Positions 26,261-34,924 of a stretch of DNA of 64,000 nt are shown piece after piece. The translations under genes were made by a program, and so were the position numbers. A model generated the notes under the pieces. That model ran no database searches and was not told where the DNA came from. It worked only from the letters and a program-made list of their open reading frames with translations. This stretch comes from Tenacibaculum singaporense. GTDB lineage: Bacteria > Bacteroidota > Bacteroidia > Flavobacteriales > Flavobacteriaceae. Position 1 is the first letter of the stretch. Each line of letters starts with the position of its first letter. Where the stretch lies: assembly GCF_003867015.1 (NCBI RefSeq), contig NZ_CP032548.1, positions 2,361,001 to 2,425,000 of the forward strand. The letters run 5' to 3'.

Positions 26261-28831
26261 ATGAAACATAAACTACTCTTCTTCTTTTTGGTAGCTTCGC
26301 TATCCGTTTTTTCACAAATCCCTTCATATTACAATGATGTAAATTTGAATTTGTCTGGTTCAGCATTAAAAAATGAGCTGGCTACTAAAATTATCAATAC
26401 ACACACTACAAACTTATCGTACACTCCTGGTGTGTGGAATGCACTTAAACAAACTGATTTAGACCCTAACGATTCTAGTAAGGTTTTATTAATTTATGGT
26501 TATAGTGATACTGACGGTAATTATGTAACCGATAGAACTAGAGATAAAGATGCTAATGGTGGTACAGCAGGTACTCAATGGAACAGAGAGCATGTGTACC
26601 CTAAGTCATTAGGAAATCCTAATTTAGGTACTTCTGGTCCTGGTGCAGATGCGCATCATTTAAGAGCTGCTGATATTTCTTTCAACTCACAAAGAAGTAG
26701 TAAAAAGTTTGCTGATGGTTCTGGTAATGCAGGTAGTGTTTCAGGTGGTTGGTATCCTGGAGATGAATGGAAAGGTGATGTTGCACGTATGATGATGTAC
26801 ATGTATTTACGCTATGGAAACCAATGTTTACCAACTGGTGTAGGAACAGGATCAACTATGGCTTCAGATGCTAATATGCTTGCTTTATTTATTCAATGGA
26901 ATGTAGACGATCCAGTATCAGATTTTGAAAAGCAACGTAACCCTATTTTAGAAGGAATTCAAGGAAATCGTAATCCATTTATTGACAATCCTGCATTTGC
27001 TACTAAAATTTGGGGTGGACCACAAGCTGAAGATTTATTTGGAGGCGGTAGTGGATCTGATACCCAAGCTCCTACTGCTCCATCTAACTTAACTGCTTCA
27101 AACATTACAGAAACAACAGTTGACTTAACTTGGTCTGCTTCTACTGATAATGTTAGTGTAACTGGATACGATGTGTACAATGGAGCTACGAAAATCGCTA
27201 CCGTAACAACAACTTCATACAACGTTACAGGCTTAACAGCAGCAACTAATTATACTTTTTCTGTAAAAGCTAAAGATGCTGCAGGTAATCAATCTACTTC
27301 TAGTAATTCTGTTTCTGTTACAACTAACACAGGTTCAGGTGGAGGAAATGGAACAGCTACGGATTTATTAATTTCTGAATATGTAGAAGGTTCTTCAAAT
27401 AATAAAGCTATTGAAATTGCTAATTTCACTGGAGCCAGTGTAAACTTATCAGGGTATTCATTAAAGAAAGCTGCCAATGGTGGTGGATGGACCAATACAT
27501 TAACTTTAAGTGGTCAATTAACAAATGGTGATGTGTATGTCATAGCTAATAGCAGTGCTTCTAGTACGATATTAAATAAAGCTGACAGAACAGATACTGG
27601 TGTAATTTCTTTTAACGGAAACGATGCTGTTGGTTTATTCAAAGGAAGTACTCTTATCGATTTGATTGGAGATCCTAATAGCTCTTCAACTTTTGCACAA
27701 GACAAAACAATGCAAAGAAAATCTTCTGTTACATCTCCTAACAGTGCATATACAACTTCTGAATGGGATATTTTAACGAAAGATACATTTAGCGGCTTGG
27801 GAAACCACAACATTGATGGTGGAACTTCTACACCAGACACAACTGCTCCATCTGCGCCAACTAATGTTGCTGCTTCAAATATTACACAAACTTCTGTTAA
27901 TTTAAGCTGGACTGCTTCAACTGACAATATTGGTGTTACAGGATATGACATATATCAAGGAAGTTCAAAAATAGCCACTGTTACTACTACAAGTTATTCT
28001 GTAAGTGGATTAACAGCCTCTACAAGCTATACTTTTTCTGTAAAAGCCAAAGATGCTGCAAACAATATTTCTTCTTCAAGTAATACGGTAAACGTAACAA
28101 CTCTAGCAAACACAATTTCTTATTGTAGTACTAAAGGGAATAATGTAAATTATGAATGGATTGACAATGTTGTTATTGGTGGAATTTCAAACGCTACTAG
28201 TGCCAACGGTGGATATACTGACTTTACTTCTTTAACTGGAAACTTACCTTACGGAAGTAATACTATTGTAGTAAGCGCTGGATTTGCTAGTTCTTCATAC
28301 ACAGAATACTGGAAAGTTTGGATTGATTTTAATAAAAATGGAACTTTTGAATCTTCTGAAGAAGTTGTTAGTGGTTCTTCATCTAGCTCTGGCAATTTAT
28401 CCTATAACTTTTCTGTTCCTACCTCTGCTTTAGCAGGTACTACAAGAATGCGTGTATCAATGAAATGGAATGCAGCTCCATCAGCTTGTGAAACATTTTC
28501 TTATGGTGAAGTTGAAGATTATACTGTTAACATAGGTAGTAGTTCTAAAGGTTTAGGATACAACAACATCACTATTGATGGAAAGTTGGGAAATGAAGCT
28601 TCTATTTTTGATGCTAGTGTTTCACCAAACCCTAGTGTAGACTTCGTAAAAATTAAATTAGCTGATGACAGAAATGCTACTTTTAAAGTTACAACCTTAA
28701 CAGGACAACAAGTTTTAACAGGAAAAGTTACTCATAATAATCTTGATGTTTCAAACCTACATAACGGAATCTATATTCTTGAAGTAAACGACGGTCAAAA
28801 ATCATTTACAAAAAAAATCATCAAGAAATAG
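26261..28831 (+). CDS. T9SS-secreted endonuclease I with FN3, lamin-tail and GEVED domains
   Basis: 856-aa secreted nuclease. Order: signal peptide (1-18); endonuclease I domain (20-255) with the His-metal motif NREHVYPKSLG (His111) and DAHHLRAAD; fibronectin III repeat 1 (267-353); lamin-tail domain (365-520, LLISEYVEGSSNNKAIEIAN); fibronectin III repeat 2 (526-620); GEVED domain (622-765, ending SYGEVEDYTV); and a type A T9SS sorting domain (785-856) ending SFTKKIIKK. EndA-type enzymes cut DNA and RNA non-specifically, so extracellular nucleic-acid degradation for nutrients or biofilm turnover is likely. The two FN3 repeats are strongly alike, suggesting an internal duplication. Confidence 0.93.
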   Translation: MKHKLLFFFLVASLSVFSQIPSYYNDVNLNLSGSALKNELATKIINTHTTNLSYTPGVWNALKQTDLDPNDSSKVLLIYGYSDTDGNYVTDRTRDKDANGGTAGTQWNREHVYPKSLGNPNLGTSGPGADAHHLRAADISFNSQRSSKKFADGSGNAGSVSGGWYPGDEWKGDVARMMMYMYLRYGNQCLPTGVGTGSTMASDANMLALFIQWNVDDPVSDFEKQRNPILEGIQGNRNPFIDNPAFATKIWGGPQAEDLFGGGSGSDTQAPTAPSNLTASNITETTVDLTWSASTDNVSVTGYDVYNGATKIATVTTTSYNVTGLTAATNYTFSVKAKDAAGNQSTSSNSVSVTTNTGSGGGNGTATDLLISEYVEGSSNNKAIEIANFTGASVNLSGYSLKKAANGGGWTNTLTLSGQLTNGDVYVIANSSASSTILNKADRTDTGVISFNGNDAVGLFKGSTLIDLIGDPNSSSTFAQDKTMQRKSSVTSPNSAYTTSEWDILTKDTFSGLGNHNIDGGTSTPDTTAPSAPTNVAASNITQTSVNLSWTASTDNIGVTGYDIYQGSSKIATVTTTSYSVSGLTASTSYTFSVKAKDAANNISSSSNTVNVTTLANTISYCSTKGNNVNYEWIDNVVIGGISNATSANGGYTDFTSLTGNLPYGSNTIVVSAGFASSSYTEYWKVWIDFNKNGTFESSEEVVSGSSSSSGNLSYNFSVPTSALAGTTRMRVSMKWNAAPSACETFSYGEVEDYTVNIGSSSKGLGYNNITIDGKLGNEASIFDASVSPNPSVDFVKIKLADDRNATFKVTTLTGQQVLTGKVTHNNLDVSNLHNGIYILEVNDGQKSFTKKIIKK

Positions 28832-28852
28832 TTTATAGTTATAGAATACTAA

Positions 28853-28882
28853 AAAGAGCTTCCAAAATTGGAAGCTCTTTAT
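28853..28882. terminator. Bidirectional terminator after the nuclease gene
   Basis: Perfect AAAGAGCTTCCA / TGGAAGCTCTTT stem with AAAT loop, T-rich tail on the plus strand and A-run on the left; convergent genes on both sides. Confidence 0.85.
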
Positions 28883-28902
28883 TTTTTATACGATTTAAAA
28901 GA

Positions 28903-29196
28903 CTAAACTTCGATCGTAGTTTTTGACTCTTTCGAAGAAAAAACATAAGTATATAGCCACATAAGAGTAAATGTTGGCACAACATCTAACCCAGGCATCG
29001 CTTCTTCAATAAAAGCAATGGCTCCTGCTACTTTACCTTTATTTCCTTTATACATTTTTGTCATTATATACGCTGATGCTGGTGCCCAAACAATATCTGA
29101 CAACTCTCCAAACCCAGGTATTAAATAAGATACATACCCTATAGCGTCAAACAATAAACTTAATGCTAGTTTTTGGTACTTTTTTTCTTTATTCAT
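28903..29196 (-). CDS. Small membrane protein of unknown function
   Basis: 97 aa. Hydrophobic stretches LSLLFDAIGYVSYLIPGFGEL, DIVWAPASAYIMTKMY and VVPTFTLMWLYTYVF suggest two or three membrane segments, with a glycine/proline-rich first loop (PGFGE) and a charged end. I recall similar conserved hypothetical proteins in flavobacteria but no named function. Monocistronic, convergent with the nuclease gene. Confidence 0.65.
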   Translation of the reverse strand: MNKEKKYQKLALSLLFDAIGYVSYLIPGFGELSDIVWAPASAYIMTKMYKGNKGKVAGAIAFIEEAMPGLDVVPTFTLMWLYTYVFSSKESKTTIEV

Positions 29197-29271
29197 TTAA
29201 TATTAAATTAATTCTACACTCAACAAATCAAAATTCAAGCCAAAACTTATAACTTTTATCTTGTAAATTGA

Positions 29272-29279
29272 TAAGTTTG
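29272..29279 (+). promoter_or_regulatory. Promoter -7 element (TAAGTTTG) of the CoA-type Nudix gene
   Basis: Exact TAnnTTTG match 20 bp before the ATG at 29300. Confidence 0.45.
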
Positions 29280-29299
29280 TTCTAAAATACTAAAAACGA

Positions 29300-29926
29300 A
29301 TGACTTTTTCTGATTTTATCAATCAAATAGAAAGATTACAGCAAAAGCAACTGGGTGGTTTAACTTCTCAATTTAAGTTAGCTCCAAAGTTAAGAACACG
29401 GTTTTCAGAAGAATTAATACTAAGTAAAAATCCAAGAAAAGCAGCTGTTTTAGCATTATTTTACCCTGACAATGATAACCAAACACGCTTTTTACTTACT
29501 GAAAGAGCGAGTTATAATGGAGCACATTCATCTCAAATTAGCTTTCCTGGTGGAAAATTTGACAAAGAGGATAGTAACCTACAAACAACTGCTTTACGGG
29601 AAACTTATGAAGAAGTTGGTGTACACTATAAATCTATTGAAATAATACGACAAACTTCAGACGCATATATTCCTCCTAGTAATTTTTTAGTTGCTCCTTT
29701 TATAGGTGTTTCAGAAAAAACACCTCATTTCACACCAAACGAAGAAGTTGCTGAAATTATTGAAGTTTTATTAGCTGATTTATTAGACGATTCAAACTTA
29801 ACTTCAGTAGAAATGGAAACCTCATACATGAAAAATATTGAGGTACCATGCTTTAAATTAAACGATTACATTGTATGGGGTGCAACTGCCATGATGCTTT
29901 CAGAAATTAAAGATTTATTTAAATAG
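29300..29926 (+). CDS. Nudix hydrolase, CoA pyrophosphatase-like
   Basis: 208-aa cytoplasmic Nudix enzyme. The Nudix box is GGKFDKEDSNLQ followed by RETYEEVGV, and the preceding LLTERASYNGAHSSQISFPG matches the CoA-pyrophosphatase (NudL/NUDT7-type) signature, so it probably splits CoA or its derivatives into phosphopantetheine and 3',5'-ADP. A promoter element sits just upstream. The acyltransferase gene follows after 60 bp, and the two may be co-transcribed. Confidence 0.88.
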   Translation: MTFSDFINQIERLQQKQLGGLTSQFKLAPKLRTRFSEELILSKNPRKAAVLALFYPDNDNQTRFLLTERASYNGAHSSQISFPGGKFDKEDSNLQTTALRETYEEVGVHYKSIEIIRQTSDAYIPPSNFLVAPFIGVSEKTPHFTPNEEVAEIIEVLLADLLDDSNLTSVEMETSYMKNIEVPCFKLNDYIVWGATAMMLSEIKDLFK

Positions 29927-29986
29927 TTTTTTTTATGGTTTTCTTTTGTAATTTAGCATTTACACTAATAAAACCTGATTATAAAA

Positions 29987-30823
29987 ATGCCTTTATTTAA
30001 AAGGAATCCTTTTGGACATATATTGTTCATTAAAAGATTTTTAATACAAGTTCTCGGAGTTATTTCTCACGGACGCTACCGTAAGTTTAATGACCTGCAA
30101 ATAGAGGGAATGGATGTTTTAAGAAGTCTCCCCGACCAAAAAGTACTATTTATCTCCAATCACCAAACGTATTTTGCCGATGTAGCAGCTATGTTTCATG
30201 TATTTAACGCGGCCTTAAAAGGTAGAGATGACAATATTAGAAACGTAGGGTATTTATGGAAACCTAAACTAAACATTTATTATGTTGCTGCAGGTGAAAC
30301 CATGCGTTCTGGTTTACTTCCTAAAATTTTTGCTTATGTAGGTTCTGTTTCTGTTGAAAGAACTTGGAGAAGCGCAGGAAAAGATGTAAACAGACAAGTA
30401 AAAATGTCTGACATTTCTAATATAGGTAAAGCATTAGATGATGGTTGGGTAATTACCTTTCCACAAGGTACAACTACCCCTTTTAAACCTATTCGTCGTG
30501 GTACCGCTCATATTATCAAAACCTATAAACCTATTGTAGTTCCTATAGTAATTGACGGATTTAGACGTTCTTTTGATAAAAAAGGGTTGATGATAAAAAA
30601 ACGTAATGTACTACAATCTATGGTTATTAAAGAGCCTTTAGAAATTGATTATGAAAATGAAGATGTGGCTAGCATTGTTGAAAAAATTGAATATGCAATA
30701 GAGCAACATCCATCTTTTTTAAAGGTGTTAACACCTAAACAACTTCAAGAACAAGAAGAGTTTATTGAAAAAAGACGTTTTTGGGGAGCTGATAAACCTA
30801 AAGAAAAAGAAAAGAAAGATTAA
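29987..30823 (+). CDS. 1-acyl-glycerophosphate acyltransferase-like (PlsC superfamily)
   Basis: 278-aa acyltransferase of the PlsC/LPLAT fold, likely membrane-associated and involved in phospholipid or lipid-A-like acylation. Block I reads SNHQTYFADVAAMF, where the His-to-Asp spacing is HX5D rather than the usual HX4D. Block III is seen as FPQGTTTPFKPIRRGTAHI and block IV as IVVPIVIDGFRRS. The C-terminal 50 residues are highly charged. It is followed 25 bp later by the M42 peptidase gene. The acyl donor and acceptor cannot be told. Confidence 0.82.
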   Translation: MPLFKRNPFGHILFIKRFLIQVLGVISHGRYRKFNDLQIEGMDVLRSLPDQKVLFISNHQTYFADVAAMFHVFNAALKGRDDNIRNVGYLWKPKLNIYYVAAGETMRSGLLPKIFAYVGSVSVERTWRSAGKDVNRQVKMSDISNIGKALDDGWVITFPQGTTTPFKPIRRGTAHIIKTYKPIVVPIVIDGFRRSFDKKGLMIKKRNVLQSMVIKEPLEIDYENEDVASIVEKIEYAIEQHPSFLKVLTPKQLQEQEEFIEKRRFWGADKPKEKEKKD

Positions 30824-30848
30824 TAACATTAAAATTAACGTTTAAGTT

Positions 30849-31937
30849 ATGGCTGATAAATCTATTTTAAATAAAAAGTCGATAGACTTCTTAGAAAAAT
30901 ATTTAAATAATGCTGCTCCTACTGGATACGAGTGGGAAGGGCAAAAAATATGGATGGACTATTTAAAACCTTATGTTGATGAGTTCATTACAGATACTTA
31001 TGGTTCTGCTGTAGGAGTTATAAATCCTGATGCTAAATATAAAGTGGTTATTGAAGGGCATGCTGATGAAATTTCTTGGTATGTAAACTATATTTCTGAT
31101 GACGGATTAATTTATGTAATTCGTAATGGAGGGAGTGATCATCAAATAGCTCCTAGTAAAATTGTAAACATTCATACTAAAAATGGTATTGTTAAAGGTG
31201 TTTTCGGATGGCCAGCAATTCATACACGTAATAAAGCCAAAGAAGAAGCCCCAAAACCAGATAATATTTTTATTGATTGTGGTTGTAGCACTAGAGAAGA
31301 GGTTGAAAAATTAGGTGTACATGTTGGTTGTGTTATTACCTATCCAGACGAATTCCATATTTTAAACGAGAACAAATTTGTGTGTCGTGCTTTAGACAAC
31401 CGTATGGGTGGGTTTATGATTGCTGAAGTTGCTCGTTTGTTACACGAAAACAAGAAAAAATTACCTTTCGGATTATACATTACAAACTCAGTTCAAGAAG
31501 AAATTGGTTTACGTGGTGCACAAATGATTACTGAAACCATAAAACCTAACGTAGCTATTGTTACCGACGTAACACACGATACTACAACTCCTATGATCGA
31601 CAAGAAAAAAGAAGGTCATTTAGAGTTAGGTAAAGGTCCTGTAGTAGCTTATGCTCCTGCTGTACAACAAAAATTAAGAGATTTAATTATTGATACTGCC
31701 GAAGCTAACAAAATTCCTTTCCAACGCTCTGCCCTATCAAGAGCTACAGGAACTGACACCGATGCATTTGCATACAGCAATGGTGGAGTTGCTTCTGCTT
31801 TAATCTCTTTACCATTACGTTATATGCACACTACCGTTGAAATGGTACACCGTGAAGATGTTGAGAACGTAATTAAAATGATTTACGAAAGTTTATTAAA
31901 AATTGAAGACGGAGAAAATTTCTCTTATTTCAAATAA
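30849..31937 (+). CDS. M42 family metallopeptidase (glutamyl aminopeptidase-like)
   Basis: 362-aa cytoplasmic aminopeptidase of the M42 (TET/FrvX) family. Metal-site motifs: EGHADEISW (His-Ala-Asp), the CRALDNRMGGF Asp bridge, SVQEEIGLRGA (catalytic Glu pair), TDVTHDT and the C-terminal MHTTVEMVHREDVEN. Such enzymes form large dodecamers and trim peptides released by proteases. It is the last gene of a likely Nudix-PlsC-M42 unit that ends in a strong terminator. Confidence 0.93.
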   Translation: MADKSILNKKSIDFLEKYLNNAAPTGYEWEGQKIWMDYLKPYVDEFITDTYGSAVGVINPDAKYKVVIEGHADEISWYVNYISDDGLIYVIRNGGSDHQIAPSKIVNIHTKNGIVKGVFGWPAIHTRNKAKEEAPKPDNIFIDCGCSTREEVEKLGVHVGCVITYPDEFHILNENKFVCRALDNRMGGFMIAEVARLLHENKKKLPFGLYITNSVQEEIGLRGAQMITETIKPNVAIVTDVTHDTTTPMIDKKKEGHLELGKGPVVAYAPAVQQKLRDLIIDTAEANKIPFQRSALSRATGTDTDAFAYSNGGVASALISLPLRYMHTTVEMVHREDVENVIKMIYESLLKIEDGENFSYFK

Positions 31938-31949
31938 TATAGATAATCA

Positions 31950-31984
31950 AACGTCATTACAAATAAGTAATGACGTTTTTTTTA
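31950..31984 (+). terminator. Rho-independent terminator after the M42 peptidase gene
   Basis: AACGTCATTAC / GTAATGACGTT stem with AAATAA loop and a T8 run reaching the next gene's upstream region. Confidence 0.88.
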
Positions 31985-31994
31985 CCAGCTTTTT

Positions 31995-32543
31995 ATGGAT
32001 GAACTTATAGATATTGTCGATGAAAATGGAAACTATACAGGAAAAACTTGTTTAAAATCTGAGGCTCATAAACATGGCTACTTTCACCCTACTATCCATG
32101 TTTGGTTGTACACTTCTAATAAACAAATACTTCTTCAAAAAAGAGCACTCACCAAAAAAGTATTTCCTGGTTTATGGGATATTTCAGTTGCAGGTCACAT
32201 AGCTGCCGGTGAAAACATTAAAATTGCTGCTATTAGAGAAGTTAAAGAAGAAATAGGTTTTGATATTCTTCCTAAAAACTTACATAAAATAGGTACTCGA
32301 AAACACATGGTAAATCACTCGAATGGAATTATTGATAATGAATTTCATCATGTGTTTATTGCTGAATTAACAGTTCCTGTCCAAGAATTAAAACTTCAAG
32401 AAGAGGAAGTAGCAGACTTAAAGCTATTTAGCTTAGAAACAATACTGCATACTAAAAACTACGAAAACTTATTACTTCATCAATATCAAGACTATTATTC
32501 TTTTGTGCATAGTCAAATTCTAAAAAAACTTAGTATATTATAG
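31995..32543 (+). CDS. Nudix hydrolase, IPP-isomerase-like/YfcD type
   Basis: 182 aa. The Nudix box is intact (GHIAAGENIKIAA, REVKEEIGF). The LIDIVDENGNYTGKTCLKSE opening, the HPTIHVWLYTSNKQILLQKR core and the VFPGLWDISVAGH stretch place it with YfcD/IDI-like Nudix proteins. The substrate is unknown. It begins 10 bp after the terminator of the previous gene, and the lipoprotein gene at 32562 follows closely. Confidence 0.82.
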   Translation: MDELIDIVDENGNYTGKTCLKSEAHKHGYFHPTIHVWLYTSNKQILLQKRALTKKVFPGLWDISVAGHIAAGENIKIAAIREVKEEIGFDILPKNLHKIGTRKHMVNHSNGIIDNEFHHVFIAELTVPVQELKLQEEEVADLKLFSLETILHTKNYENLLLHQYQDYYSFVHSQILKKLSIL

Positions 32544-32561
32544 TACCTAATTTCATTAAAA

Positions 32562-33179
32562 ATGAAAAAGTTACTATTCTGTTTTCTTATTTATCTACTT
32601 CAGTCTTGTGCTTCTAAACAATATTTAAAAAAACATGGTTTCTCTGGGGAAATTACGAGAATTATTGAAAAAACATATGTAATAGAAAACAATCAAAAAA
32701 AATTACTTTATACTAAAACCTTAAACTTTACTAAAAATGGACGAGTAAAAACATCCAAAACTCTTGATAGCCTTGGTAATTTTATAGAAAAAACCGAAAA
32801 ACGTCTTTGGTTTGAAAAACGTTCTTATCCTAACAAGCTTCCTTATTATTGTAAAACACGTTGGAAACCAAAACAACGAGAACGCATTAGCTGTTATACT
32901 CAAAAACAGTATAAGCAAAATGAAGTTTTTGCACATTACACCAAAAACGGGTTGATTGATAAAATAGTAGATAATTTTTCAACATTTTACACACATCAAT
33001 ATCAATATACTAATAGTGAACTCACCAAAATAGTTGTTACGGATAAAGACAGTAATCTTGTAAGTACAATCAAAGTTGAATGTCTCTCTAAAGACAACAA
33101 AGGAAACTGTCTTGAGCAGAAGAAAGAATCTACAAATTCTGATTCTATTTACATTACATTTTTTACGTTCACTTATTAA
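32562..33179 (+). CDS. Lipoprotein of unknown function
   Basis: 205 aa with a lipoprotein signal (LLFCFLIYLLQSCASKQYLK, lipobox LQSC). The mature part is basic (pairs of Lys and Arg throughout) and has repeated beta-like segments (NFTKNGRVKTSKTLDSLGNF, HYTKNGLIDKIVDNF) that recall short YD/MORN-like toxin-associated or TonB-box repeats but fit no family I can name. It lies 18 bp behind the Nudix gene, so it may be co-transcribed. Confidence 0.6.
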   Translation: MKKLLFCFLIYLLQSCASKQYLKKHGFSGEITRIIEKTYVIENNQKKLLYTKTLNFTKNGRVKTSKTLDSLGNFIEKTEKRLWFEKRSYPNKLPYYCKTRWKPKQRERISCYTQKQYKQNEVFAHYTKNGLIDKIVDNFSTFYTHQYQYTNSELTKIVVTDKDSNLVSTIKVECLSKDNKGNCLEQKKESTNSDSIYITFFTFTY

Positions 33180-33258
33180 AACAACTATTAAAAACCTAAA
33201 ATCAGATGGAGTACTTTTAAACTTAAATAGCTATATTTAAGACAAATAATCTCTCTAT

Positions 33259-34869
33259 ATGTTAACAAAACAAGAAAAATCTGCGTTAAGGAGTAGGTTG
33301 TTTCGTCACTTAGACGGAATTGTTACTTGTCCAGCAGCTTACACTTTACATGAAAAAGGAATTACTAACTACTTATTAAAGAAGAAATCTGTTAGTTTAA
33401 ATGAAATTACTTCCGAGTTTAACGCTAATGACGGTTATTTAAATGTGGCTTTAAGAACATTGTGTTCTCAAGGCTGGTTAACACAACATGTAGATAATAC
33501 ACATAACACTGTTCAGTTCGAAATCAATGAAGCTTCAGCTATAGCTTTTTCTTATTTTCATTTATATAAAGAAGCTTTTTTATTGTTGAAATTTTCAGAA
33601 AATTATAGCGCTCGAAAATTTGAAATTGAACCTTTTGAAAAGCTTGAAAAGCTTTATAAAAACTTTACAAACAACTTCGGAATTAAAACTCCATCAACTT
33701 CTGAAGAAAAAGAAATTGTAGCTCAGATTCTAACACATATCGAAGGTATTATCGTCTGTCCGACAACTGTTTTATTAGGCATGAGTGGTATGTTTCATAA
33801 ATATTTTATGCAAACTAAATTTAGTGCCGATGAATTTCATAAAGATGCTGAAAATTTTGGTCGATTACTTGATTTATTAACCAATTTAGGTTGGTTCTCC
33901 AAAACTAAAGACTCTTATGAATTTTCTGATGAAGGCTTGTTTTTTGCTCGAAGAGCAAGTGCTTACGGAGTTACAGTTTCCTACATCCCTACTCTTAGAA
34001 AATTAGACAAACTTATATTTGGAGACCCAGACATTTTTAGAACTTCTGACATAGGTAATGACGAAATTCATGTAGATAGAGAAATGAATGTTTGGGGAAG
34101 CGGTGGTGCGCATTCAACCTATTTTAAAGTAATCGATGAGATTATTATTAACCTATTTAATAAACCTATTAACGAGCAACCTAAAGGTATTTTAGATGTT
34201 GGCTGTGGTAATGGCGCGTTTTTAAAACATTTATTTAATGTGATTGAAAACCAAACCAAAAGAGGTACTATGTTAGAGGATTACCCTCTATTACTTATTG
34301 GTGTCGATTATAACGAAGCTGCATTAAAAATCACTCGAAAAAACTTAGTACAAGCAGATATTTGGGCGAAAGTAATTTGGGGAGATATTGGAAACCCGAA
34401 AGCTCTCTCGGAAGATTTACAAGATAAATATGGTATTAATCTTTCTGATTTATTAAACGTTCGTACCTTTTTAGATCATAACAGAATTTGGCAAGAGCCT
34501 GCTCCTACCGACAATATGATTACTACAAACTCTACAGGAGCTTATGCATATAGAGGAAAACGTTTGAATAACAACTTAGTGGTAGAGTCTTTAAAACAAC
34601 ATTTCACCAAGTGGAAACCGTTTATCAGTAAATTTGGCTTATTACTAATTGAATTACACACATCAAAACCTGAGTTGGTTTCTAAAAATTTAGGAAAAAC
34701 AGCGGCTACTGCCTACGATGCTACACATGGATATTCTGATCAATATATTATTGAGCTTGATGAATACATGAATGCTATGGAAGCTATTGGGTTAACTTAC
34801 GATAAAAATACGTTTAGAAAATTTCCAAACTCGGAATTAGCAACGGTTTCTATAAATCTTTTTAAGTAA
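33259..34869 (+). CDS. SAM-dependent methyltransferase with duplicated N-terminal winged-helix region
   Basis: 536 aa, cytoplasmic. The C-terminal half is a class I methyltransferase with motif I ILDVGCGNGAFLKHLF (311-326), LIGVDYNEAA, and a long insertion after it (ADIWAKVIWGDIGNPKALSE). The N-terminal 300 residues hold two similar modules: HLDGIVTCPAAYTL (17-30) and HIEGIIVCPTTVLL (160-173), each followed by a winged-helix-like stretch ending LCSQGWLTQ or LTNLGWFSK. This looks like a duplicated O-methyltransferase-type dimerisation domain. The substrate is unknown; it is flanked by unrelated genes, so no biosynthetic cluster is visible. Confidence 0.75.
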   Translation: MLTKQEKSALRSRLFRHLDGIVTCPAAYTLHEKGITNYLLKKKSVSLNEITSEFNANDGYLNVALRTLCSQGWLTQHVDNTHNTVQFEINEASAIAFSYFHLYKEAFLLLKFSENYSARKFEIEPFEKLEKLYKNFTNNFGIKTPSTSEEKEIVAQILTHIEGIIVCPTTVLLGMSGMFHKYFMQTKFSADEFHKDAENFGRLLDLLTNLGWFSKTKDSYEFSDEGLFFARRASAYGVTVSYIPTLRKLDKLIFGDPDIFRTSDIGNDEIHVDREMNVWGSGGAHSTYFKVIDEIIINLFNKPINEQPKGILDVGCGNGAFLKHLFNVIENQTKRGTMLEDYPLLLIGVDYNEAALKITRKNLVQADIWAKVIWGDIGNPKALSEDLQDKYGINLSDLLNVRTFLDHNRIWQEPAPTDNMITTNSTGAYAYRGKRLNNNLVVESLKQHFTKWKPFISKFGLLLIELHTSKPELVSKNLGKTAATAYDATHGYSDQYIIELDEYMNAMEAIGLTYDKNTFRKFPNSELATVSINLFK

Positions 34870-34896
34870 AAAAGCGAGGTTTAAACCTCGCTTTTC
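34867..34896. terminator. Bidirectional terminator
   Basis: Palindrome AAAAGCGAGGT-ttaa-ACCTCGCTTTT, overlapping the stop of the methyltransferase gene; convergent with the PIG-L gene. Confidence 0.85.
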
Positions 34897-34924
34897 TATA
34901 ATTTATATAACTCTTTTCACTTTT

